A stretch of DNA of 64,000 nucleotides from Sedimentitalea todarodis (GCF_032595355.1 NZ_JASMWN010000012.1:62001-126000), one strand, 5' to 3'; numbered from the stretch's first letter, positions 16,425-25,407 are shown. Numbers and translations are program-made. The notes: generated by a model from the letters alone, not told the origin.

Positions 16425-17870
16425 ATGAAGCGCCTGCGCAATGTAAAAATCGTGGCCACGCTGGGGCCGGCTTCGGAAACCTACGAAATGATCCGGGCTC
16501 TGCACGAGGCGGGCGTCGATGTGTTCCGCCTGAACATGAGCCACGGCACGCAGGACGAGATCCGCCAAAAGCACTCCCACATCCGCCAGGTGGAAAAGGA
16601 TCTGGACAGCCCGATCGCCATTCTCGCCGATCTTCAGGGCCCAAAGCTGCGCGTTGGAAACTTTGTAGATGGCAGCGAAGAGTTGGCGCCGGGCGACATG
16701 TTTCGCATGGACCTTGACCCGACAGATGGGGATGCGAGTCGCGTGTGCCTGCCGCATCCGGAGATTTTTCAGGCACTGGTTCCCGGCGTTTCCCTGCTGG
16801 TGAATGATGGCAAGATCCGGCTGAACGTCGAAGAGTGCGGGCCCGATTTTGCCAATTGCTCGGTCATTGCCGGGGGCACCATTTCCAACCACAAGGGCGT
16901 CAATGTACCAGACGTGGAACTACCGCTTGCCGCCTTGTCGGAAAAGGATCTCAGCGATCTGGAGTTCGCCTGCGAGCTGGGCGTAGACTGGCTGGCCCTG
17001 TCCTTTGTACAGCGGGTACAGGACGTTGAAGAAGCCCGCGCTCTGGTCAAAGGCCGTGCTTCGATCATGTGCAAGATCGAAAAGCCCAAGGCCGTAGATC
17101 GGTTCGAGGACATTCTCGATGCCTGTGACGGTGTCATGGTCGCGCGCGGTGATCTTGGCGTCGAACTGCCCGTACAGGCGGTTCCACCGATTCAGAAGCG
17201 TCTGGTCCGGCGATGCCGCGCAGCGGCGAAACCGGTGATCGTGGCAACGCAGATGCTGGAAAGCATGATCGAAAGCCCGATGCCGACACGCGCCGAGGTC
17301 AGCGACGTCGCCACCGCGATCTACGAAGGGGCCGACGCCGTGATGCTCAGCGCGGAATCGGCCGCGGGCCAGTTTCCGATCGAAGCCGTGACAACCATGG
17401 ACCGCGTTGCAGTCGAGGTCGAAGCCGATCCGACCTATGCCCAGATCATCGCCGCATCGCGCAATGTCAAAGGCAGCAGTGTCGCCGATGGTATCGTTGC
17501 CGCGGCGCGCGAGATTGCCGAGACAACCGATATCAAGGCAATCTGCTGTTTCACCCAAAGCGGCACTACCGCATTGCTGACCGCGCGCGAACGTCCCAGT
17601 GTTCCGATCATCGCAATGACCAGCCAACTGGGAACGGCACGACGCCTCGCGCTCACCTGGGGCTGCACCTGCCTGATGACACCGGAACTGGAGCGCTTCA
17701 AGAGTGCCGTCGTCAATGCAGCCCGCGCCGCGCGAGCAGTCGGGTTTGCAACAGAGACCGACCAGATCGTGATCACCGCCGGTGTGCCCTTCAATGTTCC
17801 CGGCACCACGAACATTCTGCGCGTAGCGCCCTGTAATGAACGGCTGATCTTCAGCACCGACCCGGAATAG
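16425..17870 (+). CDS. pyk: Pyruvate kinase
   Basis: Glycolytic enzyme making pyruvate and ATP from phosphoenolpyruvate; 481 residues. Motifs: KIVATLGPASETYEMI, VFRLNMSHG, the metal and substrate region IMCKIEKPKAVD, VMVARGDLGVELP, and MLSAESAAGQFPIEAV. The C-terminal allosteric domain (from about 355) is present. AAGGA lies ten bases before the ATG at 16425; an in-frame start at 16416 is less likely. It is divergent from the amidohydrolase gene. Confidence 0.97.
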   Translation: MKRLRNVKIVATLGPASETYEMIRALHEAGVDVFRLNMSHGTQDEIRQKHSHIRQVEKDLDSPIAILADLQGPKLRVGNFVDGSEELAPGDMFRMDLDPTDGDASRVCLPHPEIFQALVPGVSLLVNDGKIRLNVEECGPDFANCSVIAGGTISNHKGVNVPDVELPLAALSEKDLSDLEFACELGVDWLALSFVQRVQDVEEARALVKGRASIMCKIEKPKAVDRFEDILDACDGVMVARGDLGVELPVQAVPPIQKRLVRRCRAAAKPVIVATQMLESMIESPMPTRAEVSDVATAIYEGADAVMLSAESAAGQFPIEAVTTMDRVAVEVEADPTYAQIIAASRNVKGSSVADGIVAAAREIAETTDIKAICCFTQSGTTALLTARERPSVPIIAMTSQLGTARRLALTWGCTCLMTPELERFKSAVVNAARAARAVGFATETDQIVITAGVPFNVPGTTNILRVAPCNERLIFSTDPE

Positions 17871-18011
17871 TTCGCACCGCAAGGACATCAGCGCCACTTT
17901 TGCTCTTGCCAGATGCGTCTGGTTTGCGTAGACGACGCCTCTGATTGCGCGACCGGCCAAAGTGGCATGCCGAGTCGTGCATTGTACCGACCCGAAGACA
18001 AGGAGACGGAA

Positions 18012-18212
18012 ATGCCCAAGATGAAGACCAAATCAAGCGCCAAGAAGCGCTTCAAGGTGACGGCGACCGGCAAGGTTCTGGGAGGTCAGGCTGGCAAACG
18101 CCACGGCATGATCAAACGCACCAGAAAATTCATCCGCGACGCCCGTGGAACAACCACTCTTTCTGCCCCCGACGCGAAAATCGTCAAGGGCTTTATGCCC
18201 TACGACCGCTGA
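18012..18212 (+). CDS. rpmI: Ribosomal protein bL35
   Basis: Basic ribosomal protein of 66 residues with the full family pattern: MPKMKTKSSAKKRFKVTATG at the start and RKFIRDARGTTTLSAPD towards the end. AGGAGACGGA precedes the ATG at 18012; a longer in-frame opening from 17913 is leader sequence. It is 15 bp upstream of rplT; infC is not adjacent. The 141 bases between pyk and this ATG would hold the promoter and any L20 autoregulatory leader, which I could not define. Confidence 0.97.
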   Translation: MPKMKTKSSAKKRFKVTATGKVLGGQAGKRHGMIKRTRKFIRDARGTTTLSAPDAKIVKGFMPYDR

Positions 18213-18227
18213 TAGGAGGCTGATCAC

Positions 18228-18593
18228 ATGGCACGAGTAAAAAGCGGTGTCGTCACGCACGCCCGTCACAAGAAAATCGTCAAAGCCGCCAAAGGTTATT
18301 ACGGTCGTCGCAAGAACACCTTCAAGGTTGCGACGCAGGCCGTCGACAAGGCGAACCAATACGCAACCCGTGACCGCAAGCAGCGCAAGCGCAGCTTCCG
18401 CGCGCTGTGGATCCAGCGGATCAACGCCGCTGTCCGCAGCCATGATGAAGCGCTGACATACAGCCGCTTTATCAACGGTCTGACGCTGGCCGGTATCGAG
18501 GTTGACCGCAAGGTTCTGGCCGACCTGGCCGTGCATGAGCCCGATGCATTCGGCGCAATCGTCGCCAAGGCACAGGCCGCGCTGGTCGCCTGA
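18228..18593 (+). CDS. rplT: Ribosomal protein bL20
   Basis: Ribosomal protein of 121 residues needed early in large-subunit assembly and usually a repressor of its own operon. The signature ARVKSGVVTHARHKKIVKAA and KGYYGRRKNTFKVA opens the protein, and LTYSRFINGLTLAGIEVDRK follows. AGGAGG precedes the ATG. It forms an operon with rpmI and is followed by a terminator. Confidence 0.98.
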   Translation: MARVKSGVVTHARHKKIVKAAKGYYGRRKNTFKVATQAVDKANQYATRDRKQRKRSFRALWIQRINAAVRSHDEALTYSRFINGLTLAGIEVDRKVLADLAVHEPDAFGAIVAKAQAALVA

Positions 18594-18627
18594 CCACTCG
18601 CCGCTCTTGTGGTATCAAGTATTGCAT

Positions 18628-18662
18628 TCGCCCGGCAGTCATCGGACCGCCGGGCGATTTGC
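18628..18662 (+). terminator. Terminator of rpmI-rplT
   Basis: A 9-bp perfect stem (tcgcccggc at 18628-18636 with gccgggcga at 18649-18657) followed by tttgcgtt; the T-run is short. Confidence 0.75.
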
Positions 18663-18712
18663 GTTGAGATCAGACCAACGATAGGAAAAGAATCCGTATA
18701 CAAGCAATTGGA

Positions 18713-19972
18713 GTGAACCGCATCGCAAGGCGTGTGACACGGCAAAGATTGCGGTTTCCGCCAGCACAGGAGGCCGCCTATCGGCATTCGGTATCCGGTC
18801 GGATCGTGCAGATCCTGCAAGTTGGTGGCCTTGCCGGCATGGTTGCAGTACCGGCCTTCATTTCCAATGATCTGCTTTTTGACCCTGACGCCGTGGCGAA
18901 TACACTTCCGGTTCGCTTGCTCGTCGCCGCGTTGATTGGCGCGGCCCTGATTGCTTTTCGCTTTCGCAGCATCGCCGCTTCCCCAACGGCCATCGCGTGG
19001 ATCACTTGCGGTCTGTTTGTGTCCTTTTCGCTAGCTTTGGTCTTCATTCAGGCCGGTCACGCCAACGGCTTTCTGGTTACCGTACCCGGCTATATTCAAG
19101 TGATGGTGTTCATCCCCATCGTCTGCTTCAGCTTCGTTCAAGCCCTGTTGACTGTGATCAGTATGGCGCTCGTGGGCATTCTGGGTGCGCAGTTTGGCGG
19201 TGCCACCAGTATCGAGGTCAAAAACCTGATCAACTGGCTTGGAGGCAGTTCGGCCTTTGCATTGGGGGCCGCCTTCATTGTGGATTCGGCTCGGCGTCGC
19301 TCGTTCGAATTGGAGCAAGAACTGAGCGCCGAGAAGGCTCGGGTCGACCAGTTGCTATTGAATATCCTACCGGAATCGATCGCTGAGCGATTGAATAACC
19401 AGGAGCAAAGGATTGCGGATTATTGCCCCCGCGCAACGGTTCTATTCGCGGATATCGTCGGTTTCACGACCCTTGCACGCAACTTGCGACCAGGCGAAGT
19501 GCTCGACCTTCTGAACGATCTGTTCTCTCAATTTGACATGCTGGTCGAGTCGCATGACGTTGAAAAGATCAAAACCATTGGTGACGGTTATATGGCGGCG
19601 TCCGGGCTTTACCAAGCCGACGATCCGGAAAAGGCGGCGCGGGCAGCCTGCGATCTGGCGTTGGACATGCAGGTCGCCTTTGATCAATTCCGTCGCGAAT
19701 GGAAGGTGGAGATTGACCTGCGGGTCGGGCTACATTCCGGACCTGTCGTGGCCGGAGTCATCGGCGTACGAAAATTTGCCTTTGATCTTTGGGGCGATAC
19801 CGTGAATATCGCCAGTCGGCTCGAAAGCGGATGTCCGACGGGAAACATCCAGATCAGCCACGAAACCGTCGACCTGATCGGCCCCGGCTACAAGGTGTCG
19901 CACTGTGGTGCAATCGACATTCCAGGACACAGGACACGGGAAACGTTCTTACTACTGTCCGGGCCAGCATGA
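18713..19972 (+). CDS. Membrane-bound class III adenylate cyclase
   Basis: Protein of about 419 residues. The N-terminal half has about six hydrophobic helices and no receptor domain I recognise. A short coiled segment leads to a class III cyclase domain at about 225-400: VLFADIVGFTTLA holds a metal Asp, KIKTIGDGYMAASG holds the second metal Asp and the adenine-selecting Lys, and FDLWGDTVNIASRLES holds the adenine-selecting Asp and the transition-state Asn/Arg. It should therefore make cAMP. The start is uncertain: GTG 18713 lacks a well spaced ribosome site, and a GTG seven codons later is possible. It converges with a GntR gene. Confidence 0.88.
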   Translation: MNRIARRVTRQRLRFPPAQEAAYRHSVSGRIVQILQVGGLAGMVAVPAFISNDLLFDPDAVANTLPVRLLVAALIGAALIAFRFRSIAASPTAIAWITCGLFVSFSLALVFIQAGHANGFLVTVPGYIQVMVFIPIVCFSFVQALLTVISMALVGILGAQFGGATSIEVKNLINWLGGSSAFALGAAFIVDSARRRSFELEQELSAEKARVDQLLLNILPESIAERLNNQEQRIADYCPRATVLFADIVGFTTLARNLRPGEVLDLLNDLFSQFDMLVESHDVEKIKTIGDGYMAASGLYQADDPEKAARAACDLALDMQVAFDQFRREWKVEIDLRVGLHSGPVVAGVIGVRKFAFDLWGDTVNIASRLESGCPTGNIQISHETVDLIGPGYKVSHCGAIDIPGHRTRETFLLLSGPA

Positions 19973-19982
19973 CCTAACAGTC

Positions 19983-20633
19983 TCAACCCGTCAGCATGCG
20001 CAATCCCTGTGTTACATCAGATCGCACCGCCAGCCTGAGGCCCGGTTCATCCCCGGCCTTCAACGCGGAAATGATGAGTTTGTGAAAATGCGGAGGCTCA
20101 GTGCGCCGCAGACGGCCATATAGCGACCGCATTGTCGGCCCCAGTTGGAGCCAAACGGTTTCTGCCATCGCAAGCATCGCGGGTGCCTGGGCACGTAGGT
20201 ATAGCGTTCGATGAAACTCGAGATTTGTGCGGATGTAGCCGACGGCATCGCGCGCCGCGACGGCATCGGCAATGTTGGAATTGATAGCCTGCAGTCGATC
20301 GATCAGCGCGATATGAGCGCGCGGGAGCGCCCGGCTGGCAAGTTCGACCTCAAGCAACGCCCGCAAGGCGGCCAACTCCTCGATCCTCTCGCTCGAAAGT
20401 TCGGGCGTGGACACACGGCCAGATGCCGTCAGCGACAGTGCACCTTCGGCGACAAGCCTGCGTACCGATTCCCGAGCGGGCGTCATGGACACGTCAAATT
20501 CCTTGCCGATGCCACGCAAGGTCAGTGCAATTCCCGGTGCGATTTCCCCATGCATGATCCGCGCACGTAAGGTCCGGTACACCCGATCATGGGCGGCAAC
20601 CAGTGGCGATTCCGTGGGGCGTGTCGTGATCAT
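19983..20633 (-). CDS. GntR-family regulator, FadR/FCD type
   Basis: Regulator of 216 residues. The winged helix at about 15-80 (LRARIMHGEIAPGIALTLR and GKEFDVSMTPARESVRRLVAEG) is followed by an all-helical FCD ligand domain containing FHRTLYLRAQAP. It is not next to an obvious metabolic target: an adenylate cyclase converges with it and a YgjP-like peptidase lies upstream on the same strand. The ligand is unknown. Confidence 0.9.
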   Translation of the reverse strand: MITTRPTESPLVAAHDRVYRTLRARIMHGEIAPGIALTLRGIGKEFDVSMTPARESVRRLVAEGALSLTASGRVSTPELSSERIEELAALRALLEVELASRALPRAHIALIDRLQAINSNIADAVAARDAVGYIRTNLEFHRTLYLRAQAPAMLAMAETVWLQLGPTMRSLYGRLRRTEPPHFHKLIISALKAGDEPGLRLAVRSDVTQGLRMLTG

Positions 20634-20679
20634 GGCTCTTTGTGATCACAAATCCCAGGCAGGTCAACTGGGCTGCGTC

Positions 20680-21408
20680 TCAGAACTTGTACCGATGCAA
20701 CGTTGCGCCCTCGCGGCGCAGCCAACGCCGTTCTGAGTCACATGGGCCATACAGACGCTCGACCGTGGCCCAGAATTTGGGAGAATGATTCATCTCGGCA
20801 AGATGCGCGACCTCATGCGCCGCCACATAGCGCAGGACCTTGGGAGGGGCGAGAATCAGGCGCCAGGAAAACATGAGCCCTCCGTCAGATGTACAAGATC
20901 CCCAGCGAGAGCGGGTGTCGCGCAGGGTGATCCGCTTGTAGGACCGCCCCAGACGGTCAGCATAGTGGTCACTGGCCGCCACGAGCCGGTCCCGGCTCAA
21001 CCCCTTCAGCCATGCCTGCAGTCGACGCCCTGCTGCATCCTCGGGGACGCCAAGCGCACCGTCGCGCTGCACCACCCGTCGCCCGGTCGTCGACACGATC
21101 CTGTGCTCTGCCCCCTCGATGGGCAGGCTGGCCCCGATCTCCACCGGCATTTCGTCGGGCCGGTTGTCCAGATGCCCACGGATCCACTCGGCTTTGGATG
21201 CCGCGAATGCCAGGGCTTCGGCCTCTTTCACACCCGCCGGAAGCGTCAGAGTCACCCGACCATCAAGCTGAGAGATTCGCAGGCTGATCCGCCGTGCCCG
21301 CCCCGATCGCCTGAGCGTCAGAGCCACGGGTGGCGCGCCGGGAAGGACATGTTCTGCGATGTTACATACTCCAACTGGGACTAAAGCCTTTGACAGTGCC
21401 CATCTCAT
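20680..21408 (-). CDS. YgjP-type (DUF45) metal-dependent hydrolase
   Basis: Protein of about 242 residues. The zinc site of the M48-like DUF45/YgjP family is HEVAHLAEMNHS, giving HExxH and a third His, preceded by the family motif DTRSRWGSCTSDGGLMFSWR. The N-terminal part (LRRSGRARRISLRISQLDGR) is also typical. The start is unsettled: the ATG at 21408 lacks a ribosome site and the first 25 residues look atypical. Family members are presumed proteases. It is divergent from the TIGR02300 gene. Confidence 0.85.
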   Translation of the reverse strand: MRWALSKALVPVGVCNIAEHVLPGAPPVALTLRRSGRARRISLRISQLDGRVTLTLPAGVKEAEALAFAASKAEWIRGHLDNRPDEMPVEIGASLPIEGAEHRIVSTTGRRVVQRDGALGVPEDAAGRRLQAWLKGLSRDRLVAASDHYADRLGRSYKRITLRDTRSRWGSCTSDGGLMFSWRLILAPPKVLRYVAAHEVAHLAEMNHSPKFWATVERLYGPCDSERRWLRREGATLHRYKF

Positions 21409-21463
21409 ATGGCACGTGACCGGAATCGTCGATGCGACTCAGCAGATTATCAAGGGGATAAAC

Positions 21464-21790
21464 ATGCCCAACGCAGAATGGGGCACAAAGCGCCTGTGCC
21501 CGACAACCGGAAAACGGTTCTACGACCTGAACAGAGACCCGATCGTCAGCCCATACACGGGTGACATCGTTGAAATCGTCGCGGGCAAGAGCCGGATGAT
21601 TTCGGCCGACTCCGAAGACGCCGAAACACTGAAGGCAAAAAAGAAGGCGAGCGGCGGCGATGACGCCGTACTGGAAGATGACGACGACACCGTTGATGTC
21701 GATCTGGACGATGACCTTCTGGAAGACGACGATGATGATGATGTCTCGCTCGAGGAAATCGCCGACGTCCCTGTCGAGGAAGAAGACTGA
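21464..21790 (+). CDS. TIGR02300-type acidic protein
   Basis: Protein of 108 residues with two parts. The N-terminal 35 residues (GTKRLCPTTGKRFYDLNRDP, then IVSPYTGD) are the conserved block of the alphaproteobacterial TIGR02300 family. From about residue 60 to the end it is almost all Asp and Glu. Function is unknown. AAGGGG precedes the ATG at 21464; the in-frame start at 21359 is not supported. It is monocistronic, with a strong terminator after it and tRNA-Ala next. Confidence 0.92.
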   Translation: MPNAEWGTKRLCPTTGKRFYDLNRDPIVSPYTGDIVEIVAGKSRMISADSEDAETLKAKKKASGGDDAVLEDDDDTVDVDLDDDLLEDDDDDDVSLEEIADVPVEEED

Positions 21791-21803
21791 TCCGATAATG
21801 CTG

Positions 21804-21840
21804 CGGGCGGGATTTTTTCACTTGATCCCGCCCGTTCTAG
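21804..21840 (+). terminator. Terminator of the TIGR02300 gene
   Basis: A perfect 10-bp stem (cgggcgggat at 21804-21813 with atcccgcccg at 21825-21834), 11-base loop, then ttct. Confidence 0.8.
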
Positions 21841-21865
21841 CGCCTAGACACCACGGCACGGTTTT

Positions 21866-21941
<76 letters not shown>

Positions 21942-22011
21942 AATCCCGACAGTTCAAAGTGATGACCGAACGCTCCTATGGTATGATACCGGGCAGTGAA
22001 GGTTACTTGCC

Positions 22012-23040
22012 ATGCGCTCTATCAAGACCGTCCATGTGATTTCAGCCCACGCCGAGGGCGAAGTCGGCGATGTCATCGTTGGCGGTGTCCTGCCGCCTCC
22101 CGGCAAGACGATCTGGGAACAGAGCCGATGGATCGCCCGGGATCAGACATTGCGCAACTTTGTGCTCAATGAACCGCGCGGCGGGGTGTTCCGGCATGTG
22201 AACCTGCTGGTGCCACCCAAACATCCGGAGGCGCAGGCCGCATGGATCATCATGGAACCAGAGGACACGCCACCGATGTCGGGTTCAAACGCGATCTGTG
22301 TGGCAACCGTATTGCTGGATGGCGGTCTGGTGGACATGCAGGAGCCTGAAACCCATCTGCTGCTCGAGGCTCCCGGCGGGCTGGTGCAAGTGCGCGCCGA
22401 CTGCCGGAACGGCAAGGCGGAGCGGATCTATGTGCAGAACCTGCCGTCTTTCGCGTCAAGATTGGGCGAGTCGCTCGAAGTCGATGGGCTCGGCTCGCTG
22501 ACCGTCGATACAGCCTATGGTGGCGACAGTTTTGTCATCGTCGACGCCAGCACGCTCGGGTTCACCCTGGCAGAGAACGAAGCGCACGACATCGCCACGC
22601 TGGGTGTGAGAATCACCAATGCTGCCAATACCCAGTTGGGTTTCCAACACCCGGAAAACCCAGACTGGCGACACATTTCATTCTGCCTGTTCGCGGGTCC
22701 GCTGACCAAGGGCGCTGACGGGTTGCAAACCAGTGCCGCCGTCGCGATCCAACCGGGCAAGGTGGACCGATCTCCCACTGGCACGGCGCTTTCGGCCCGC
22801 ATGGCTGTCCTGCACGCAAACGGGATCATGAAAACCGGCGACCGCCTGATGGCCCGCTCACTGATCGGATCGACGTTCTCTGGGCAAATTCTCGGTGAAA
22901 CGACGGTTGGCGGACAGCCCGCCATTCAGCCGGAGATCTCTGGTCGTGGGTGGATTACCGGCATTCACCAACACATGCTTGACCCGTCCGATCCCTGGCC
23001 GGACGGCTATCGGCTCTCGGATACCTGGGGCGCGAAGTGA
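22012..23040 (+). CDS. Proline racemase family protein with Ser/Thr active-site pair
   Basis: Protein of 342 residues in the proline racemase / hydroxyproline epimerase / trans-3-hydroxy-L-proline dehydratase family: HVISAHAEGEVGDVIVGG at the start, FVLNEPRGGVFRHVNLLVPP, and the two active-site blocks TPPMSGSNAICV and DRSPTGTALSARMA. In racemases the two catalytic positions are Cys; here they are Ser90 and Thr256. Loss of the second Cys is typical of dehydratases, so a dehydratase or another lyase-like reaction is more likely than racemisation. AAGG precedes the ATG. It lies 70 bp after tRNA-Ala. Confidence 0.85.
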   Translation: MRSIKTVHVISAHAEGEVGDVIVGGVLPPPGKTIWEQSRWIARDQTLRNFVLNEPRGGVFRHVNLLVPPKHPEAQAAWIIMEPEDTPPMSGSNAICVATVLLDGGLVDMQEPETHLLLEAPGGLVQVRADCRNGKAERIYVQNLPSFASRLGESLEVDGLGSLTVDTAYGGDSFVIVDASTLGFTLAENEAHDIATLGVRITNAANTQLGFQHPENPDWRHISFCLFAGPLTKGADGLQTSAAVAIQPGKVDRSPTGTALSARMAVLHANGIMKTGDRLMARSLIGSTFSGQILGETTVGGQPAIQPEISGRGWITGIHQHMLDPSDPWPDGYRLSDTWGAK

Positions 23041-23215
23041 AACCCCGCCCAGCGAGTGAAGATTCATGCCGGGGCATGAGGGCCGCAGCCAAACATGGCG
23101 CCAGCGCATCTCGGCCCGTGAACCGCCCAGCAACGAGTCCCTGACCGCGTTACCCTGTGATGTCAGGATCTGGCGCAGCAATGGGCAAGAAACACCGCCC
23201 CGATAACCCCGAAAT

Positions 23216-23243
23216 TTGTAAATCCTGCGATTTGGACTATATT
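23216..23243 (+). promoter_or_regulatory. Possible sigma-70 promoter of the NUDIX gene
   Basis: TTGTAA (23216-23221), 16-bp spacer, TATATT (23238-23243), about 40 bases before the NUDIX start. The rest of 23041-23215 shows no gene. Confidence 0.4.
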
Positions 23244-23281
23244 GGTTCTCAAACGAAGAAGAATTGTCGAGTGTTTTCAAA

Positions 23282-23764
23282 ATGATTTCTACCTTCCATT
23301 CCTTTTGGGAGTTCTTTCCCGGTCCCTTGCTGCAACGTCCAAAGAGGTTGCAGATTGCAGCGCTGTGCCATCGTGGTGACGGCGCTGACAGGAAGTACCT
23401 GCTCATCACCAGCAGGGATACGGGCCGTTGGATCATCCCGAAAGGATGGCCGATCAGAGGTCTCAAATCGAACGAGACGGCCCTGCGCGAAGCGTGGGAA
23501 GAAGCCGGCGTAACAGGAAGCAAAGCTGCGGATGAACCCGTAGGCGTCTATACCTATGACAAGCGGCACGCGACCGGTTGGGCGACCCCGGTCGAGACGC
23601 TGGTCTATTCGGTTTCTGTCGGCGAACTGCTGGATGAATTTCCGGAATCAAATGAACGCACACGAATGTGGGTCGACGCGGGCACCGCTGCTGAGATGGT
23701 GAACGAAGAAGAATTGAAACAAATCTTCCGCAGACATCAGGCAATTTCCCCAAGCCAATCCTGA
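23282..23764 (+). CDS. NUDIX hydrolase
   Basis: NUDIX-fold pyrophosphohydrolase of 160 residues: WIIPKGWPIRGLKSNETALR runs into REAWEEAGV, the catalytic helix. The usual Glu eight residues before the REAWEE Arg is replaced by Leu, although the metal-binding REAWEE core is intact. The PKGWP branch acts on diphosphoinositol polyphosphates or dinucleotides in other organisms; the substrate here is unknown. The ATG at 23282 is preferred; a TTG at 23264 with GAAGAAG upstream would add six residues. Confidence 0.87.
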   Translation: MISTFHSFWEFFPGPLLQRPKRLQIAALCHRGDGADRKYLLITSRDTGRWIIPKGWPIRGLKSNETALREAWEEAGVTGSKAADEPVGVYTYDKRHATGWATPVETLVYSVSVGELLDEFPESNERTRMWVDAGTAAEMVNEEELKQIFRRHQAISPSQS

Positions 23765-23824
23765 ACTGTTGGCATTTGCGTTGCAGAAGCGCTAGTCATC
23801 TTTCTCGGACGGGAGATGACTCAT

Positions 23825-25309
23825 ATGAATGAAAAGCAGGGCGATCCGCGCCACCTCGAAACGCTTGATCGCGATCTTGCGCGCTATTCCAACCTTGAAA
23901 TGGCAACAAGCTACGTATCGCGCCCGATGGTGGGTCTGGGCGTGTCGCTTTGTTTCATTCTATTGACCGGCATCGCCGCAATGTCGTTCTTTGGGCAGAA
24001 CAGCAACCCCTTGATCGTTGTCATCGCCGCCTGTCTCGGAGCCTATATGGCCCTGAACATCGGTGCCAATGATGTGGCCAACAACATGGGCCCGGCGGTC
24101 GGCGCCAAGGCGCTGTCCATGGGCGCGGCCATCGGCATTGCGGTCGTCTTTGAGAGCGCAGGCGCGTTGATTGCAGGCGGTGATGTCGTGGCGACGATCG
24201 CCAAGGGTATCATAGCGCCAGAAAGCATAGGCACGGCTTCTGTGTTTATCTGGGCAATGATGTCGGCGCTGCTGTCGGCCGCTCTCTGGGTCAATTTGGC
24301 AACATGGATCGGTGCGCCGGTATCCACGACGCATTCCGTTGTCGGTGGCGTGATGGGCGCGGGCATTGCAGCCGCCGGGTTTGCCGCAGTCAACTGGCCA
24401 ACCATGAGCAAAATTGCAGCCAGCTGGGTAATTTCACCGGTTCTGGGTGGGGCCATCGCGGCCATGTTCCTGTGGTTGATCAAGTCCCGGATCATTTACC
24501 GCGACGACAAGATCGCCGCCGCGCGGGTCTGGGTGCCGGTCCTCGTGGGGATCATGGCGGGTGCATTTGCGTCCTATCTTGCCCTGAAGGGGCTGAAAAA
24601 GATCATCAAGGTGGACATGTCATCGGCTTTGGCGATCGGCGTCGTCATTGGCGTCGTGATCTGGGCCCTGATGATTCCGATCATTCGAAAGCAATCGGTT
24701 GGGCTCGAAAACCGGAACAAATCGCTCAAGACGCTGTTTGGCATTCCGTTGGTGGTGTCGGCAGCGCTGCTCAGCTTTGCCCATGGCGCAAACGATGTGG
24801 CAAACGCTGTCGGACCGCTTGCCGCGATCGTCCATGCCTCACAATCAGGCGATATCGGGGATGCCATCAGCATCCCAACCTGGGTCATGATTATCGGTGC
24901 CTTCGGAATATCCTTTGGCCTGTTCCTGTTCGGACCGAAACTGATCCGCATGGTTGGCGGTCAGATTACCAAACTCAACCCGATGCGCGCCTATTGCGTG
25001 GCCCTGTCGGCGGCGGTCACGGTGATCGTGGCCAGCTGGCTTGGCCTGCCGGTCAGTTCAACTCACATCGCTGTTGGGGGTGTATTTGGCGTCGGGTTCT
25101 TTCGCGAGTGGGATGCGGAGCGCCGCATCCACAAGGCGCGCCTGCAGATGCCGGATCGCCCCAAATACGCCCCGGAGGAGCGCCGGCGTCGCAAACTGGT
25201 GCGCCGGTCCCATTTCATGACCATCATTGCGGCTTGGGTCATAACGGTTCCAGCCGCTGCGGCGTTGTCGGCGATCTTCTTCTATCTGATCAACACATTC
25301 GTGGCCTAA
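23825..25309 (+). CDS. pit: Pit-family inorganic phosphate transporter
   Basis: Membrane transporter of 494 residues with the duplicated Pit signature, GANDVANNMGPAVGAKAL near residue 80 and AHGANDVANAVGPLAA near 325. About ten to twelve hydrophobic helices surround a hydrophilic middle. It probably imports phosphate with protons. The ATG at 23825 is nine bases after GGGAG; the in-frame ATG at 23816 abuts that site and is unlikely. No phoU-like partner and no clear Pho box lie upstream. Confidence 0.93.
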   Translation: MNEKQGDPRHLETLDRDLARYSNLEMATSYVSRPMVGLGVSLCFILLTGIAAMSFFGQNSNPLIVVIAACLGAYMALNIGANDVANNMGPAVGAKALSMGAAIGIAVVFESAGALIAGGDVVATIAKGIIAPESIGTASVFIWAMMSALLSAALWVNLATWIGAPVSTTHSVVGGVMGAGIAAAGFAAVNWPTMSKIAASWVISPVLGGAIAAMFLWLIKSRIIYRDDKIAAARVWVPVLVGIMAGAFASYLALKGLKKIIKVDMSSALAIGVVIGVVIWALMIPIIRKQSVGLENRNKSLKTLFGIPLVVSAALLSFAHGANDVANAVGPLAAIVHASQSGDIGDAISIPTWVMIIGAFGISFGLFLFGPKLIRMVGGQITKLNPMRAYCVALSAAVTVIVASWLGLPVSSTHIAVGGVFGVGFFREWDAERRIHKARLQMPDRPKYAPEERRRRKLVRRSHFMTIIAAWVITVPAAAALSAIFFYLINTFVA

Positions 25310-25310
25310 A

Positions 25311-25407
25311 GCGTTTCACGTTTGACCTGGGCCATCTGCTGTCACCTAACGCGTTGAAATATATGACTTCAGGCTGCGTTTGGCGGATCAGGTTTGACGT
25401 GAAACGC
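25311..25407. repeat. 97-bp inverted-repeat element after pit
   Basis: Arms at 25311-25329 and 25389-25407 are inverted repeats matching at 16 of 19 positions (outer gcgtttcacgt with acgtgaaacgc, inner acctg with caggt). The centre includes the palindrome aacgcgtt at 25348-25355. It starts one base after the pit stop. It could be a MITE or REP-like element, or act as the pit terminator. No second copy is visible in this window. Confidence 0.6.

Noticed and set aside
22858..23523. Leftward open frame of 221 codons
   Set aside because: It crosses the 3' end of the proline racemase gene, the gap and the NUDIX gene in antisense; no motif.
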